Positions 35,137 through 43,866 of a stretch of DNA of 64,000 nucleotides are shown here, one piece after another. Numbering within the stretch: position 1 is the stretch's first letter; every line of letters starts with the position of its first letter. A program made the position numbers and the translations under genes. Source of the stretch: Fundidesulfovibrio terrae (GTDB lineage: Bacteria > Desulfobacterota > Desulfovibrionia > Desulfovibrionales > Desulfovibrionaceae); contig NZ_JAKZFS010000001.1 in NCBI RefSeq assembly GCF_022808915.1, positions 496,001 through 560,000 on the forward strand, written 5' to 3'. Under the pieces are notes generated by a model. The model worked only from the letters and a program-made list of their open reading frames with translations, ran no database searches and had not been told where the DNA came from.

Positions 35137-35176
35137 AGGGCCTCGTCGGGCTTCCGGCGAGGCCCTGCCTCGTTTT
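35137..35176 (+). terminator. Terminator of the OlsF-like gene
   Basis: AGGGCCTCGTCGG, loop GCTT, CCGGCGAGGCCCT (one G-T pair), then GCCTCGTTTT. Confidence 0.85.
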
Positions 35177-35311
35177 ATGAGACATTATGTCCGCCAAAGG
35201 ATTTGTCCGTCGTTTTTCGTGATTGCCATGTGACAATTTTGTAGTTAGGGTTTTCTTGCGGAACAGGGCAGGTTTCGAAAAACGGCCCCCAACAATCCGC
35301 TCGGGAAAGCC

Positions 35312-36868
35312 ATGAACACCGTCTGCCAGCTCGAACTCAAGGTTCTTTACGAAATTTCGCAAATCATAGGTCAAGCTCTGGAGCTGGACCAGACCATCGG
35401 CGAGATACTGCGCATCCTCTCGGAAACAATGGAGATGAAGCGAGCCACCGTCACTCTTCTGGACGAAGAGACCAGCCTGCTCACCATCCGCGCCTCGCAC
35501 GGCCTGTCCTCCGAAGAGAAAAAGCGCGGCGTCTACAAGCTCGACGAGGGGGTCACGGGGCGCATCTTCCAGACCGGCAAGCCCTTCGTGGTGCCGGACA
35601 TCGCCAAGGAACCCCTGTTCCTGGACCGCACCCAGTCCCGCCGCCTGGAGCGCGGGCGCATCGCCTTCCTGGGCGTGCCCATCCTGCTCAAGGGCCAGAC
35701 AGTGGGCGTGCTCACCGTGGACAGAATCTTCGGTGACGACGTCTCCTTCGAGGAGGACGTGCGCTTTTTGTCCATCGTCACCGCGCTCATCAGCCAGTTC
35801 GTGCAGCTGGGCAAGCTGGTGCGTGCCCGCGAGGAGAACCTGCGCCGCGAGAACCTCTCGCTTCGCTTCAAGCTCTCCAAGAGTTACCACCGTTTCTTCA
35901 TCGTGGGCCAGTCCCAGCCCATGACCCGCGTGCACCAGATGATCGAGAAGGTGGCCCCCACCCGGGCCACGGTGCTGCTGCTCGGCGAATCGGGCACGGG
36001 CAAGACCCTCACCGCCCGCATGATCCATGAACTCTCGGACCGGGCCAAGTACCCCTTCATCAAGGTCAACTGCGCGGCCATCCCCGAGAACCTCCTGGAG
36101 TCGGAACTCTTCGGCTACGAAAAGGGAGCCTTCACCGGTGCGGCCGCGCCCAAGCCGGGCCGCTTCGAGGAGGCCGACAAGGGCACCATCTTCCTGGACG
36201 AGATCGGGGAACTCCCGGGGGGCATCCAGTCCAAGCTGCTCCGCTTCCTGCAGGAGCGCGAGTTCGAGCGCCTGGGCGGGATCAAGACCCGCAAGGTGGA
36301 CGTGCGCATCATCGCCGCCACCAACCGCGACCTGGCCGAGGCCGTCACCCTGGGCGAGTTCCGCGAGGACCTCTTCTACCGGCTGAACGTCTTCCCCGTG
36401 CTGGTGCCGTCGCTGCGCGAGCGCCGCGAGGACATCCCGGCGCTGCTCAACCACTTCCTGGACAAGCTCTCGCGCGAATACGGGCGCAGGCTCTCCTTCT
36501 CGCCGCGCGCCCTGGACGCCTTGGTCAAGTACGACTGGCCCGGCAACGTGCGCGAGATGGAAAACCTGGTGGAGCGCCTCTCCATCATGGTGGAGGACGA
36601 ACGCATCGACCTGGGCGATATCCCGCCGTACTTCTTCACCGCGGGCAAGCCCGTGGCCCACGCTCCCCAGGACGGGCAGGGGAGCCTCAAGGACATGGAG
36701 AAGCGCGAGGTCGTGGGCGCGCTGGAGCGCCACAACTGGGTGCAGTCGCGCGCCGCCCGGGAGCTGGGGCTCACCCTCCGCCAGATGGGCTACCGCATCA
36801 AGAAGTTCGGCCTGGAGCGCATGGTCAACGAGAGAAAAGGGCGGGAGCCCGGGCTGGAGATGAATTAG
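35312..36868 (+). CDS. NifA-like sigma-54 transcriptional activator (GAF-AAA-HTH)
   Basis: The 518-residue regulator has an N-terminal GAF domain (about 20-170), a sigma-54 AAA+ domain with Walker A GESGTGKT (225-232), the GAFTGA sigma-54 contact loop (272-277), Walker B IFLDEIGE and the arginine-finger region [13 protein letters not shown], then a FIS-type HTH ([20 protein letters not shown]). The GAF fold and HTH sequence match NifA and related activators. No nitrogenase gene is in the window, so it may control another sigma-54 regulon. It is preceded by about 200 bp of non-coding DNA and followed by repeat copy B. Confidence 0.88.
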   Translation: MNTVCQLELKVLYEISQIIGQALELDQTIGEILRILSETMEMKRATVTLLDEETSLLTIRASHGLSSEEKKRGVYKLDEGVTGRIFQTGKPFVVPDIAKEPLFLDRTQSRRLERGRIAFLGVPILLKGQTVGVLTVDRIFGDDVSFEEDVRFLSIVTALISQFVQLGKLVRAREENLRRENLSLRFKLSKSYHRFFIVGQSQPMTRVHQMIEKVAPTRATVLLLGESGTGKTLTARMIHELSDRAKYPFIKVNCAAIPENLLESELFGYEKGAFTGAAAPKPGRFEEADKGTIFLDEIGELPGGIQSKLLRFLQEREFERLGGIKTRKVDVRIIAATNRDLAEAVTLGEFREDLFYRLNVFPVLVPSLRERREDIPALLNHFLDKLSREYGRRLSFSPRALDALVKYDWPGNVREMENLVERLSIMVEDERIDLGDIPPYFFTAGKPVAHAPQDGQGSLKDMEKREVVGALERHNWVQSRAARELGLTLRQMGYRIKKFGLERMVNERKGREPGLEMN

Positions 36869-36882
36869 AAGAGAGGGAAAGA

Positions 36883-36921
36883 GCCTCCGGCGGCCAAAGG
36901 GACCAGTCCCTTTGGAATCCC
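36883..36921 (+). repeat. Interspersed repeat copy B, with hairpin core
   Basis: GCCTCCGGCGGCCA followed by a perfect inverted repeat CCAAAGGGAC CA GTCCCTTTGG (36894-36915) and AATCCCC. Same element as 29504-29542, sitting directly downstream of the NifA-like gene. Confidence 0.65.
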
Positions 36922-36954
36922 CTCTCGCTTCGCGTCGATCGATATGGAGACGGC

Positions 36955-37398
36955 CTAGAACGCCTTGATCATCCAGGCTCCCACTGCCAGCAGCACCACG
37001 CCGACGATGCGCCACGGGCTCACGGCGTGCTCCGGAAAGCCGATGGCCCCGAAATGGTCCAGCAGCAGCGAGGCCGTAAGCTGCCCCGCCAGGATGAAGG
37101 CCGTCATGGTGGCCGCGCCGATCCTGGGTCCCAGGTAGATGGTGGTGGCCACGAAAAAGGCCCCGAACGCCCCGCCGATCCAGAGCACCGGCGGAATCTT
37201 GGACATCTCGGCCAGGCTCGGCCACTGGTGGCGCAGCGCCAGGCAGTAGGCGAGCAGCACCACCGTGCCCACGACGAACGAGATGAAGGCCGCCTGGGTG
37301 GGGTCGGACAGGTGCTGGCGCAGCAGCATGTTAAGCCCCGCCTGCACCGGGACGAGAGCCCCGGCCAGTACGGCCATGAGCACGAGAAGCATTTCCAT
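36955..37398 (-). CDS. DMT-superfamily membrane transporter of the DUF606/YdcZ type
   Basis: A 147-residue integral membrane protein with five hydrophobic helices: MLLVLMAVLAGALVPVQAGLN, FISFVVGTVVLLAYCLALR, LWIGGAFGAFFVATTIYLGP, GAATMTAFILAGQLTASLLL and IVGVVLLAVGAWMIKAF. The spacing, the small size and patterns such as GPRIGAATMTAFILAGQ match half-size DMT/DUF606 proteins, which are thought to pair as dimers. Substrate unknown. It lies alone between convergent and divergent neighbours. Confidence 0.85.
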   Translation of the reverse strand: MEMLLVLMAVLAGALVPVQAGLNMLLRQHLSDPTQAAFISFVVGTVVLLAYCLALRHQWPSLAEMSKIPPVLWIGGAFGAFFVATTIYLGPRIGAATMTAFILAGQLTASLLLDHFGAIGFPEHAVSPWRIVGVVLLAVGAWMIKAF

Positions 37399-37541
37399 GG
37401 GCGTCTCCCTTTGTCATGGGTGCGAGCACCGCGCTAGGCGGGGTGCTCAGCTCCGGTGAGACGAAGTCCCCCAATCTCGCCCTTTGGTCAATCCCTTGAC
37501 GAGGCGCCGGGACGGGGTCATGCCTCAGGCCGGAGGATGTC

Positions 37542-37775
37542 ATGAAAGACAAGTTCGATCTCTTCTTCAAGGCCGCGCTGCTGGTCCTGCTGGCGATTCT
37601 CGTGTGGGCCTACGCCGAGGGGCGCTCCGTGGGACGCTATGCGTACTTCCGCGACGGCGAGCTGGAATACGTCCTGGATACGAGCACGGGCATGGTCTAC
37701 CAGGGCGGATACGCCATGAACCACCTGACGGGCCAGGAAGGGCCGGTGGTCAAGAAGGACGGTGCTCGCCAGTAG
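37542..37775 (+). CDS. Small membrane-anchored protein (77 aa)
   Basis: The ATG at 37542 follows GGAGGATGTC. One N-terminal TM helix (FKAALLVLLAILVWAYAEG) is followed by a short outside or periplasmic beta-type region (VGRYAYFRDGELEYVLDTSTGMVYQGG). The hydrophilic part, with a VLDTSTG strand-turn pattern, resembles small single-pass proteins of unknown role in deltaproteobacteria. No clear operon; the next 230 bp are non-coding. Confidence 0.6.
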   Translation: MKDKFDLFFKAALLVLLAILVWAYAEGRSVGRYAYFRDGELEYVLDTSTGMVYQGGYAMNHLTGQEGPVVKKDGARQ

Positions 37776-38006
37776 GCCCGTGGGCGTGAATCCGGCGCGC
37801 CATGGCGCGCGACATCGTACGGCGCATGCGTGCCGCCCTTGGAGGTTTTGGCTGCACGGTGGCAGACGCAGGCGGCAATACAGTACGGGAGGAGCGGTGA
37901 AATGCGCGTGCCGGACGCGAATGCGCCCGGCACGTGGTGAAGGCTAGGACGCGGGCCTTGGCGGTCCGCGATCCGGGAGCGCCGGGAAGGCGTTCCCGGC
38001 GGTCGG
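37776..38006. other. Non-coding stretch with one hairpin
   Basis: No credible gene. An 8-bp stem CGTGCCGG/CCGGCACG with a 12-base loop lies at 37907-37934; there is no T-run. ORFs on either strand have implausible Arg/Ala composition. Confidence 0.5.
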
Positions 38007-38489
38007 TCACTGCTGCATGTTGGTGATGCGCCAGGTGCCGTCGGGCTGGCGGCAGGCGGTGCCGCGGCCGGTCTCACGCTTGCCGTCGATGTAGATGGTC
38101 TGGGTGAACTCGCGGCAGGGGGTGCCCGCGGGCTCGTAATAGGTTCTCACCGGGGTCATGGTGTTTTCGCTGTTGGTGTTGGGGTTGTGCCAGGCAACGG
38201 GCTTGTTGTCCCGGCCCGTTTCCAGCGCGTAGGCCGCCTGCTTGCGGTCGTAGTCGTCCCACAGGCTGCCCAGGTAGCCGCCCACGGCCGCGCCCACGAT
38301 CACGCCCAGGATCGTACCCATCACCCGTCCGGCGGGATCGTTTCCGCCGATGGCCTGGCCGGCCACCGCGCCGCCCGCTCCGCCCACCACCATGCCCACG
38401 TCGCGCTTGGTGATCTGGCCGTCAGGAGCGCAGGCGGCTAGAAGCTGCAGACAAAACACGAACAGAATCACTTTGGCCATGTGCTTCAC
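38007..38489 (-). CDS. Glycine-zipper outer-membrane lipoprotein (17 kDa surface-antigen type)
   Basis: GTG 38489 is chosen by GAGGAGGACGGTC upstream (ATG 38480 is next). A lipobox LLAAC follows a short hydrophobic signal. Residues of about 35-75 form the glycine-zipper 2TM segment VGMVVGGAGGAVAGQAIGG with GTILGVIVGAAVGGYLGSLWD. The C-terminal beta part contains the conserved Cys and Gly turn TPCREFTQTIYIDGKRETGRGTACR of the 17 kDa antigen family. An outer-membrane structural role is likely. 160 residues. Confidence 0.8.
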   Translation of the reverse strand: MKHMAKVILFVFCLQLLAACAPDGQITKRDVGMVVGGAGGAVAGQAIGGNDPAGRVMGTILGVIVGAAVGGYLGSLWDDYDRKQAAYALETGRDNKPVAWHNPNTNSENTMTPVRTYYEPAGTPCREFTQTIYIDGKRETGRGTACRQPDGTWRITNMQQ

Positions 38490-38573
38490 GACCGTCCTCC
38501 TCAAGGGGAAATTGCGCGGCCTATACGCCAGGCTTCCCATGTTGGCTACTGAAAGTGTGTTCATCTTGCGCGG

Positions 38574-39452
38574 TTATCCCGAAATGGTCACCGCGCGCTT
38601 CTCCAAAAACTTGACCGGGTTGTAGCTGGACTTGGCCTTGCGCAACCCCTCGTCGCCCAGGTCCTGCTCGCGGTTGACGAACTGGTAGTCCTGCCCCTGG
38701 TTCTCCAGGAACATCTGGTTGATGGCCTGGTACACGCCCTTGAACCCGGTGTGGCCCTTCTCGAAGTGGATCACCAGCATGGTGTCGTCCAGGGCCTCGG
38801 CCACGGTGTAGGCGATCATGCGCCCGTCCACCCGGATGGCCCCGCCCAGCAGGTTGGTCAGGCGGTCCCAGTCCTTGACCACGCGGGCGATGGCCCGGTT
38901 CTCGGCCGCAAGCGTGGCGTCGCACTCGGCCTCGCGCCACATGCACCACTCCATCTGCATCTGGAGCACCTCCTCGATGCAGTCGGCCGTGAGCGGATGG
39001 TACTCGAAGGAGTAGGACTTGGTGAACTGCGAGAGCAGGTTCTTCTTCTTGTGGAAGCGGTTGCCCGAGAGTTTGACGAGTTCCGGCACCGAGTAGACGT
39101 AGTCCCAGTGCTCGCGGGCGTCCGAAACCGCCACCCGGCCCGGCAGGGCGGCCTGCCAGGTGGCGGCCAGGCACTCGGGCACGCGGATGAACGAGCCGCC
39201 CTTGGCCAGGGTGGGGCACTTGGCCCAATCCACGCTGTTCCAGGGGCCCACCGGAGCCCAGTAGGTCGTGGTGGGCTTGGTCTGGCGCAGCCACACATGG
39301 GTGTCGCCGAAGGACCATTCCAGTCCGTATTCCTCGCACCAGCCCCACAGGTTGGCGAAGGAGTAGTCGGAAACTTTCTGCGGGCAGGCGGCCAGACAGG
39401 CCAGGTACTTTTCCCTGCCGTCCAGGGAGAGGGGAACGTATTCTCTATTCAC
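38574..39452 (-). CDS. DUF2156 / phosphatidylglycerol lysyltransferase-like protein
   Basis: GTG 39452 with AGGAACAACC upstream; it overlaps the end of the MATE gene by 8 nt. The 292-residue protein has the DUF2156 GNAT-like pattern: DYSFANLWGWCEEYGLEW, FHKKKNLLSQFTKSYSFEY (the RxxKN-like core), TLAAENRAIARVV, VDGRMIAYTVAEAL and GFKGVYQAINQMFLENQG, ending LRKAKSSYNPVKFLEK. Such domains transfer aminoacyl groups from tRNA to lipids in MprF, but stand-alone ones are mostly uncharacterised. No membrane part here. Confidence 0.85.
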   Translation of the reverse strand: MNREYVPLSLDGREKYLACLAACPQKVSDYSFANLWGWCEEYGLEWSFGDTHVWLRQTKPTTTYWAPVGPWNSVDWAKCPTLAKGGSFIRVPECLAATWQAALPGRVAVSDAREHWDYVYSVPELVKLSGNRFHKKKNLLSQFTKSYSFEYHPLTADCIEEVLQMQMEWCMWREAECDATLAAENRAIARVVKDWDRLTNLLGGAIRVDGRMIAYTVAEALDDTMLVIHFEKGHTGFKGVYQAINQMFLENQGQDYQFVNREQDLGDEGLRKAKSSYNPVKFLEKRAVTISG

Positions 39453-40812
39453 GGTTGTTCCTGGATTTGATCATGGAGAAACGCGACCAGTCCTTGAACT
39501 GGTACGCCATAAGCAGCGCCGTGGCCTGGAAAGCCTGCGACACCAGCATGGAAAACCACACGCCGTCGGCCGTGCCCCAAGCCTTCCACCCGAGCCACCA
39601 CGCCACGGGCAGCCGCACCAGCCAGATGGACACGCCGAATACGATCAGGTTGTACACCGTGGCCCCGGCTCCGGTCAAAGCTCCGGCCAGGATCATGCTG
39701 GTGCAGGTGAAGGGCACCGCCATCAGGTTGTAGCGCAGGTAGCTCACGGCCTGGGCCGCTACTCCCGCATCCGGGGCGAACGCCCAGGAGAGTTGGGGCA
39801 AGAAGGGCCACAGGCAGGCCGCAAGAAGCGTCATGGCCGTCATGCCTAAGCCCCAGACCCGGTAGCCCATGCGTTTGGCCTCGGCGGCGTCGCCTCTGCC
39901 CAGGGCGTGCCCCACCAGCACCGAGGCCGACAGGTTGAAGGCGAACGCGGGCAGGAACACTCCCGACTCGATGCGCGCCCCTCCGGCGAACCCGGCCAGG
40001 GCCTCCACCCCACCCGAAGGCAGCCCGCCGGTGATGGCCAGGAGCACCAGATAACCCGTGTGCCACACCACCTGCATGAGCCCCGAGGGCCAGGCCACGC
40101 GGAACACGTATTTCCAGGCCACCCGCGCCCAGCGCCAGGCCGGGATCATGCCCCGGTTCAGGAGGCCCGCCCGGGCCAGCAGGGCCAGGTTGATGAGGAG
40201 CCCTCCGGTCATGGACCAGAACGTGGACCAGGCCACGCCCATGTATCCCATGGCGGGCATGCCCCACCAGCCGAGTCCCAGGCCGAAATCCAGCCAGGCG
40301 TTGAGCGCGCAGCTCAGCCCCATGGCGTAGAGCGGGGCCATGACCATCTTGTGGGACCTGAGCACCGCGTTGGTGATGAGAAACAGGTAGTTGATGGGCA
40401 AAAGCCACAGCCACAGGCCCAGAATCGAGGCAGCCGGGCCGCGCACCTCGGCGGGGACGTTCAGAAGCGACAGGAAGAGTCCCTTGAGGGGCAGCCCCAA
40501 GGCCACGATCACCCCGGAGAGCAGCACGCCGGACAGGAGGCACAGCCCGCCGAAGCGCGCCGCGCGCAGCTTCCGGCCCGCGCCCAGCGACTGGCTGAGC
40601 GCCGCCACCGACCCGTTGGCCACGGCGATGGCCACCGTGAGGAAGAAGAACAGCGCCTGGCTCACCAGCCCCATGGCCGCCTGGGCTTCGCGCCCGATGC
40701 GGCCGCACACGTACACATCGGCCACGCCGATGAGGAACTGGAACACCATCATCAGGATCTGGGGCCAGGTGAGCTGCCAGATGGAGCGGTAGGGGCTTGC
40801 GGCGGTGGTCAT
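39445..40812 (-). CDS. MATE-family efflux transporter
   Basis: A 455-residue polytopic protein with two similar halves of six helices. Typical MATE segments: WQLTWPQILMMVFQFLIGVADVY at the start (usual PxxxxxxxxxxxxxxD pattern), GSVAALSQSLGAGRKLRAARFG, and in the second half LVGHALGRGDAAEAKRMG. It exports cationic or aromatic compounds in exchange for Na+ or H+. It overlaps the DUF2156 gene, suggesting a small operon; the partner may modify lipids or peptides relevant to export. Confidence 0.9.
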   Translation of the reverse strand: MTTAASPYRSIWQLTWPQILMMVFQFLIGVADVYVCGRIGREAQAAMGLVSQALFFFLTVAIAVANGSVAALSQSLGAGRKLRAARFGGLCLLSGVLLSGVIVALGLPLKGLFLSLLNVPAEVRGPAASILGLWLWLLPINYLFLITNAVLRSHKMVMAPLYAMGLSCALNAWLDFGLGLGWWGMPAMGYMGVAWSTFWSMTGGLLINLALLARAGLLNRGMIPAWRWARVAWKYVFRVAWPSGLMQVVWHTGYLVLLAITGGLPSGGVEALAGFAGGARIESGVFLPAFAFNLSASVLVGHALGRGDAAEAKRMGYRVWGLGMTAMTLLAACLWPFLPQLSWAFAPDAGVAAQAVSYLRYNLMAVPFTCTSMILAGALTGAGATVYNLIVFGVSIWLVRLPVAWWLGWKAWGTADGVWFSMLVSQAFQATALLMAYQFKDWSRFSMIKSRNNRE

Positions 40813-40874
40813 GGCGGTTCTGGGGTACGTATGTCCAGGGTTTGGGTCAACGGGGATTGTGCGAGGGTTTCATT

Positions 40875-40901
40875 TATGTTAGCCCCGACACAGATATGTT
40901 A
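40875..40901 (+). promoter_or_regulatory. Direct repeat TATGTTA x2 upstream of the ModE-like gene
   Basis: TATGTTA at 40875-40881 and 40895-40901, start-to-start distance 20 bp (two helical turns), 33 bp before the regulator start. It may be the autoregulatory site of the ModE-like protein or a site for the MATE-side promoter. Confidence 0.4.
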
Positions 40902-40933
40902 ACACAGGCATAAACAAGTCAAGGGAGGCCCCG

Positions 40934-41311
40934 GTGCCCTCAGTCCATCCTACGCTTCGCATACACCTCTGGCTGGAGACCCCCGGCGGCATGCTCCTGG
41001 GGCTCGGCCGGGCCGAGCTTCTGCTGCGCATCCACGAGTCCGGCTCGCTCAACCAGGCGGCCAAGGCCATGGGCATGTCCTACCGGGCGGCCTGGGGGCG
41101 CCTCAAGGCCAGCGAGGCCATAACCGGGGAACCCTTGGTGGAGAAGTCGCGGGGGCACAGGGGGTTCGTGCTGACGCCGCTGGGCGAGAGCCTGGCCCTG
41201 GCCTTCAAGGAGTGGCACGGCGACGTGGAGAGCTACGCCCTCAAGCGGGCTGCGGAGCGGTTCCCCTGGCCGGTGAAGCCCTACGAGGAACCCGGAGGGA
41301 ACGTAAGCTGA
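40934..41311 (+). CDS. ModE N-terminal-type winged-helix regulator
   Basis: A single-domain 125-residue protein matching the LysR-like DNA-binding domain of ModE: LRIHLWLETPGGMLLGLGRAELL, GSLNQAAKAMGMSYRAAWGRL, GEPLVEKSRGHRGFVLTPLGE. It lacks the molybdate-binding TOBE domains, so metal or cofactor sensing must come from elsewhere or be absent. The stop overlaps the first base of the FmdE-like gene (TGATG), giving tight coupling. It is likely a regulator of molybdenum/tungsten enzyme functions. The start codon is an ATG or GTG near GGAGGCCCCG; the given start follows it. Confidence 0.85.
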   Translation: MPSVHPTLRIHLWLETPGGMLLGLGRAELLLRIHESGSLNQAAKAMGMSYRAAWGRLKASEAITGEPLVEKSRGHRGFVLTPLGESLALAFKEWHGDVESYALKRAAERFPWPVKPYEEPGGNVS

Positions 41312-42930
41312 TGGAGAGGCTTGTCTGCGGATTTTCACGTGAGGAATATCTGGAGCGCATCACGGCCTTCCACAATTATCCCGCTCCGGGGCTCATCGTG
41401 GGCGGCTTCATGGTGGACGCAGCCCGTGGGAACCTGCCCGAGGGCACGCTCTTCGAGGCCCTGTGCGAGACCCAGGCCTGCCTGCCCGACGCCGTACAAC
41501 TGTTCACGCCCTGCACCGTGGGCAACGGGTGGCTGCGCATCAAGGATTCGGGCCGCTACGCCCTGACCCTCTACGACAAGTACTCCGGCGCGGGCTTTCG
41601 GGCCTTCATGGACCCCGCCAAGCTCGAACCCTTCCCCGAGATCGCGGGCTGGTTCCTCAAACGCACCCCCAAGCGCGACCAGGATTCCGACAAGCTGCGC
41701 GAGGAGATTTTCGAAGCCGGGCAGTCCATCCTTTCCGTGAGCCCGGTCCAGGTGGCGCAAGCGTTCCTGGGCAAGCGCTCCAAGGGGGCCATCGCGGTGT
41801 GCCCCTCCTGCGGCGAGGCGTATCCGTCCATGCACGGCTGCGTGTGCCTGGCCTGCAAGGGGGACACCCCCTTCGTCCGGGCGGCCAACCGGCCCCAGCT
41901 GCGGGCCGTGCCCGTGGCCGAGGCCGTGGGCCGCAAGGCCCTGCACGACATGACCCAGGTGGAGCCGGGCAAGTCCAAGGACGCGGCCTTCTCGCGCGGC
42001 CAGACCATCGGCGTTGAGGACCTGTGCCGCTTGCAGCGCATGGGCCGCATGCATGTGTACGTTGCGGGCGAGGGCGGAGAGCCCGAGGGCTTCGCGCACG
42101 AGGACGACGCGGCCGTAGCCCTGGCCGAGGCCTTGTGCGCCTCGGGGGGGCTCAAGCCGGCCGGCGCGCCGCGCGAGGGCAAGATCACCCTGCTGGCCGC
42201 CCGCGACGGACTCCTGTGCGTGGACGCGGAGCGCCTGGCCGTGCTGAACGCCCTGGCCGACGTGGCCTTCTCCGTGCGCCACGACGGCACCCTGGTGCAG
42301 CAAGGAGAAGCCGTGGGCGGGGTGCGCGCCATCCCGCTCTTCCTGGCCAGGGAGATACTGGACGACGCCCTGCGCCTGGCCACGAGTTCGCCCCTGGCGG
42401 ACGTCCGTCCCCTGCGGGCCGCCCGGGCCGGGGCGCTCATCACCGGCACAGAGGTGTTCACCGGGCTGGTGGAGGACAAGTTCGCGGCCGTGCTCTCGGG
42501 CAAGCTGGAGGCTCTCGGATCGACGCTTCACGAGGTGCGCTTCGCCCCGGACGACGCCGAGGCCATTGCGGCCGGAGCCCGGGAACTCCTGGAGGCCGGC
42601 TGCGACCTGGTCATGACCACGGCGGGCATGAGCGTGGACCCGGGCGACGTCACCATGCAGGGCCTTTTGGACGCCGGGCTTCAGGGCGCCATTTTCGGCA
42701 TGCCCGTATTGCCGGGCAACATGACCCTGCTCGGCCGGTTCGGGGACGTGCCGGTCATGGGGGTGCCCGCGTGCGCGCTGTTCCACAAGGTGACCAGCCT
42801 GGACCTTCTGCTGCCCAGGGTGCTGGCCGGTGTCCCCATGGGCCGGGCGGAGCTGGCCCGGCTGGGGCACGGCGGGTTCTGCATGAACTGCAAGCGCTGC
42901 ACCTTCCCGCATTGCCCGTTCGGCAAGTAG
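41311..42930 (+). CDS. FmdE-like domain fused to molybdopterin-binding (MoCF) domain
   Basis: ATG 41311 gives 539 residues. Residues of about 1-155 are FmdE-like: FHNYPAPGLIVGGFMVDAA, ETQACLPDAVQLFTPCTVGNG, RYALTLYDKYSG (conserved H21, C57 and C68). A zinc ribbon follows (C164, C167, C177/C179, C182). The C-terminal half (about 365-515) is a MoaB/MoeA-type MoCF domain (ALITGTEVFTGLVEDKF, CDLVMTTAGMSVDPGDVT), ending in a Cys cluster (CMNCKRCTFPHC). It probably handles molybdopterin or Mo/W in enzyme assembly. Coupled to the ModE-like regulator. Confidence 0.88.
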   Translation: MERLVCGFSREEYLERITAFHNYPAPGLIVGGFMVDAARGNLPEGTLFEALCETQACLPDAVQLFTPCTVGNGWLRIKDSGRYALTLYDKYSGAGFRAFMDPAKLEPFPEIAGWFLKRTPKRDQDSDKLREEIFEAGQSILSVSPVQVAQAFLGKRSKGAIAVCPSCGEAYPSMHGCVCLACKGDTPFVRAANRPQLRAVPVAEAVGRKALHDMTQVEPGKSKDAAFSRGQTIGVEDLCRLQRMGRMHVYVAGEGGEPEGFAHEDDAAVALAEALCASGGLKPAGAPREGKITLLAARDGLLCVDAERLAVLNALADVAFSVRHDGTLVQQGEAVGGVRAIPLFLAREILDDALRLATSSPLADVRPLRAARAGALITGTEVFTGLVEDKFAAVLSGKLEALGSTLHEVRFAPDDAEAIAAGARELLEAGCDLVMTTAGMSVDPGDVTMQGLLDAGLQGAIFGMPVLPGNMTLLGRFGDVPVMGVPACALFHKVTSLDLLLPRVLAGVPMGRAELARLGHGGFCMNCKRCTFPHCPFGK

Positions 42931-42949
42931 GGTGCGCGCGTCAGGCGGA

Positions 42950-42973
42950 GGCGGCCCAGGCATCCGGGCCGCC
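42950..42973. terminator. Hairpin between convergent FmdE-like and solute-binding genes
   Basis: GGCGGCCC / GGGCCGCC, loop AGGCATCC. No T-run, placed between two gene ends. Confidence 0.45.
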
Positions 42974-42986
42974 GGCAAGGGGGAGC

Positions 42987-43736
42987 CTACTTCCCGTCCG
43001 GGCCTGAAAGCAGGGCCGCATAAGTGCCGTCGGCCTTCATGTCCTTGAGGGCCTTGGCCAGGGCGGGGACCATGCCCTCGTGCTTCTTGTTGAGGTACAG
43101 GTACATCTCGCGCCTGGCCAGGGACGGTTCCAGGGCCCGGACATCGGTGAGCCCCAGTTCCCGCATGGAGTATTCGCCGCAGCGGCGTTCGTACACGACG
43201 ATTTCCACGCGCCCGCTCTCCAGCAGGGTGAACAGCTCGCGGGCATTGGCCACCTTGGTGACGTTCGCTTCCCGGATGTTTTCGTCGAGAATCTTCCATC
43301 CGATCAGATAGCCCACGTCGCGGCCTTTCAGCCCCTCCCAGTCCGGCGCGCCGGAAGCGGAATGCCGGGCGAAGGCCGTGAAATCGTAGGTGACGTCGCT
43401 CTCCGGGACCCTCACCAGGTTCGGATACCGTTCTTCCATTCCCTCCACGCGGTTGCTGTCCCCGTCGATGACCCCGGCTGACGCTTCGGCCAGGGACCGT
43501 TCCGACGGCAGCAGCGCGAATTCGGCCCGCACGCCGATCCTGCGGAACGCCTCGGCGATCACCCGGTCGAGCTTTCCCGAGCCGTCGGCATAGCTGAGCG
43601 GGGGCATGTCCTTGGTGCCGATGATCACGGCAGGCTGGGCCGAGGCGGCGGCCTGGAGGGTGAGGGCCAGGATAGCGCCGAGCCAGAGGGCGCGGATGAT
43701 CTGCTTGGCGAGGGGGTAAGTGGGCCGTCGCGGCAT
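42987..43736 (-). CDS. Periplasmic solute-binding protein, family 3
   Basis: ATG 43736 is chosen because it begins the signal peptide (IIRALWLGAILALTLQAAASA). The 249-residue product has the SBP_bac_3 pattern: PAVIIGTKDMPPLSYADGSGKLDRVIAEAFRR-type start, FALLPSERSLAEASAGVIDG, DYLIGWKI-type middle and a C-terminal MVPALAKALKDMKADGTYAAL. It may bind an amino acid or act as a ligand sensor. No ABC permease or ATPase partner lies next to it (the adjacent permease is of another family), so it is an orphan. Confidence 0.85.
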   Translation of the reverse strand: MPRRPTYPLAKQIIRALWLGAILALTLQAAASAQPAVIIGTKDMPPLSYADGSGKLDRVIAEAFRRIGVRAEFALLPSERSLAEASAGVIDGDSNRVEGMEERYPNLVRVPESDVTYDFTAFARHSASGAPDWEGLKGRDVGYLIGWKILDENIREANVTKVANARELFTLLESGRVEIVVYERRCGEYSMRELGLTDVRALEPSLARREMYLYLNKKHEGMVPALAKALKDMKADGTYAALLSGPDGK

Positions 43737-43866
43737 GGTCCACCGGGAGATGGTTGAGGTTGAGCCGGACGGGGACAGCCCGACGGATCTCCTCCTACGT
43801 TTTTGTCGCGCCGGACGCAACGTCGGGCGCATTGCCCGTCCGGGCCGGACGGGATATGGTCCGGGT

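Noticed and set aside
35170-35311. NifA-type upstream site (TGT-N10-ACA) before the activator gene
   Set aside because: Only a partial match around 35228; not close enough to report.
37762-37947. 61-codon ORF in the intergenic region
   Set aside because: Arg/His-rich, no ribosome-binding site, overlaps the stop of the small membrane protein.
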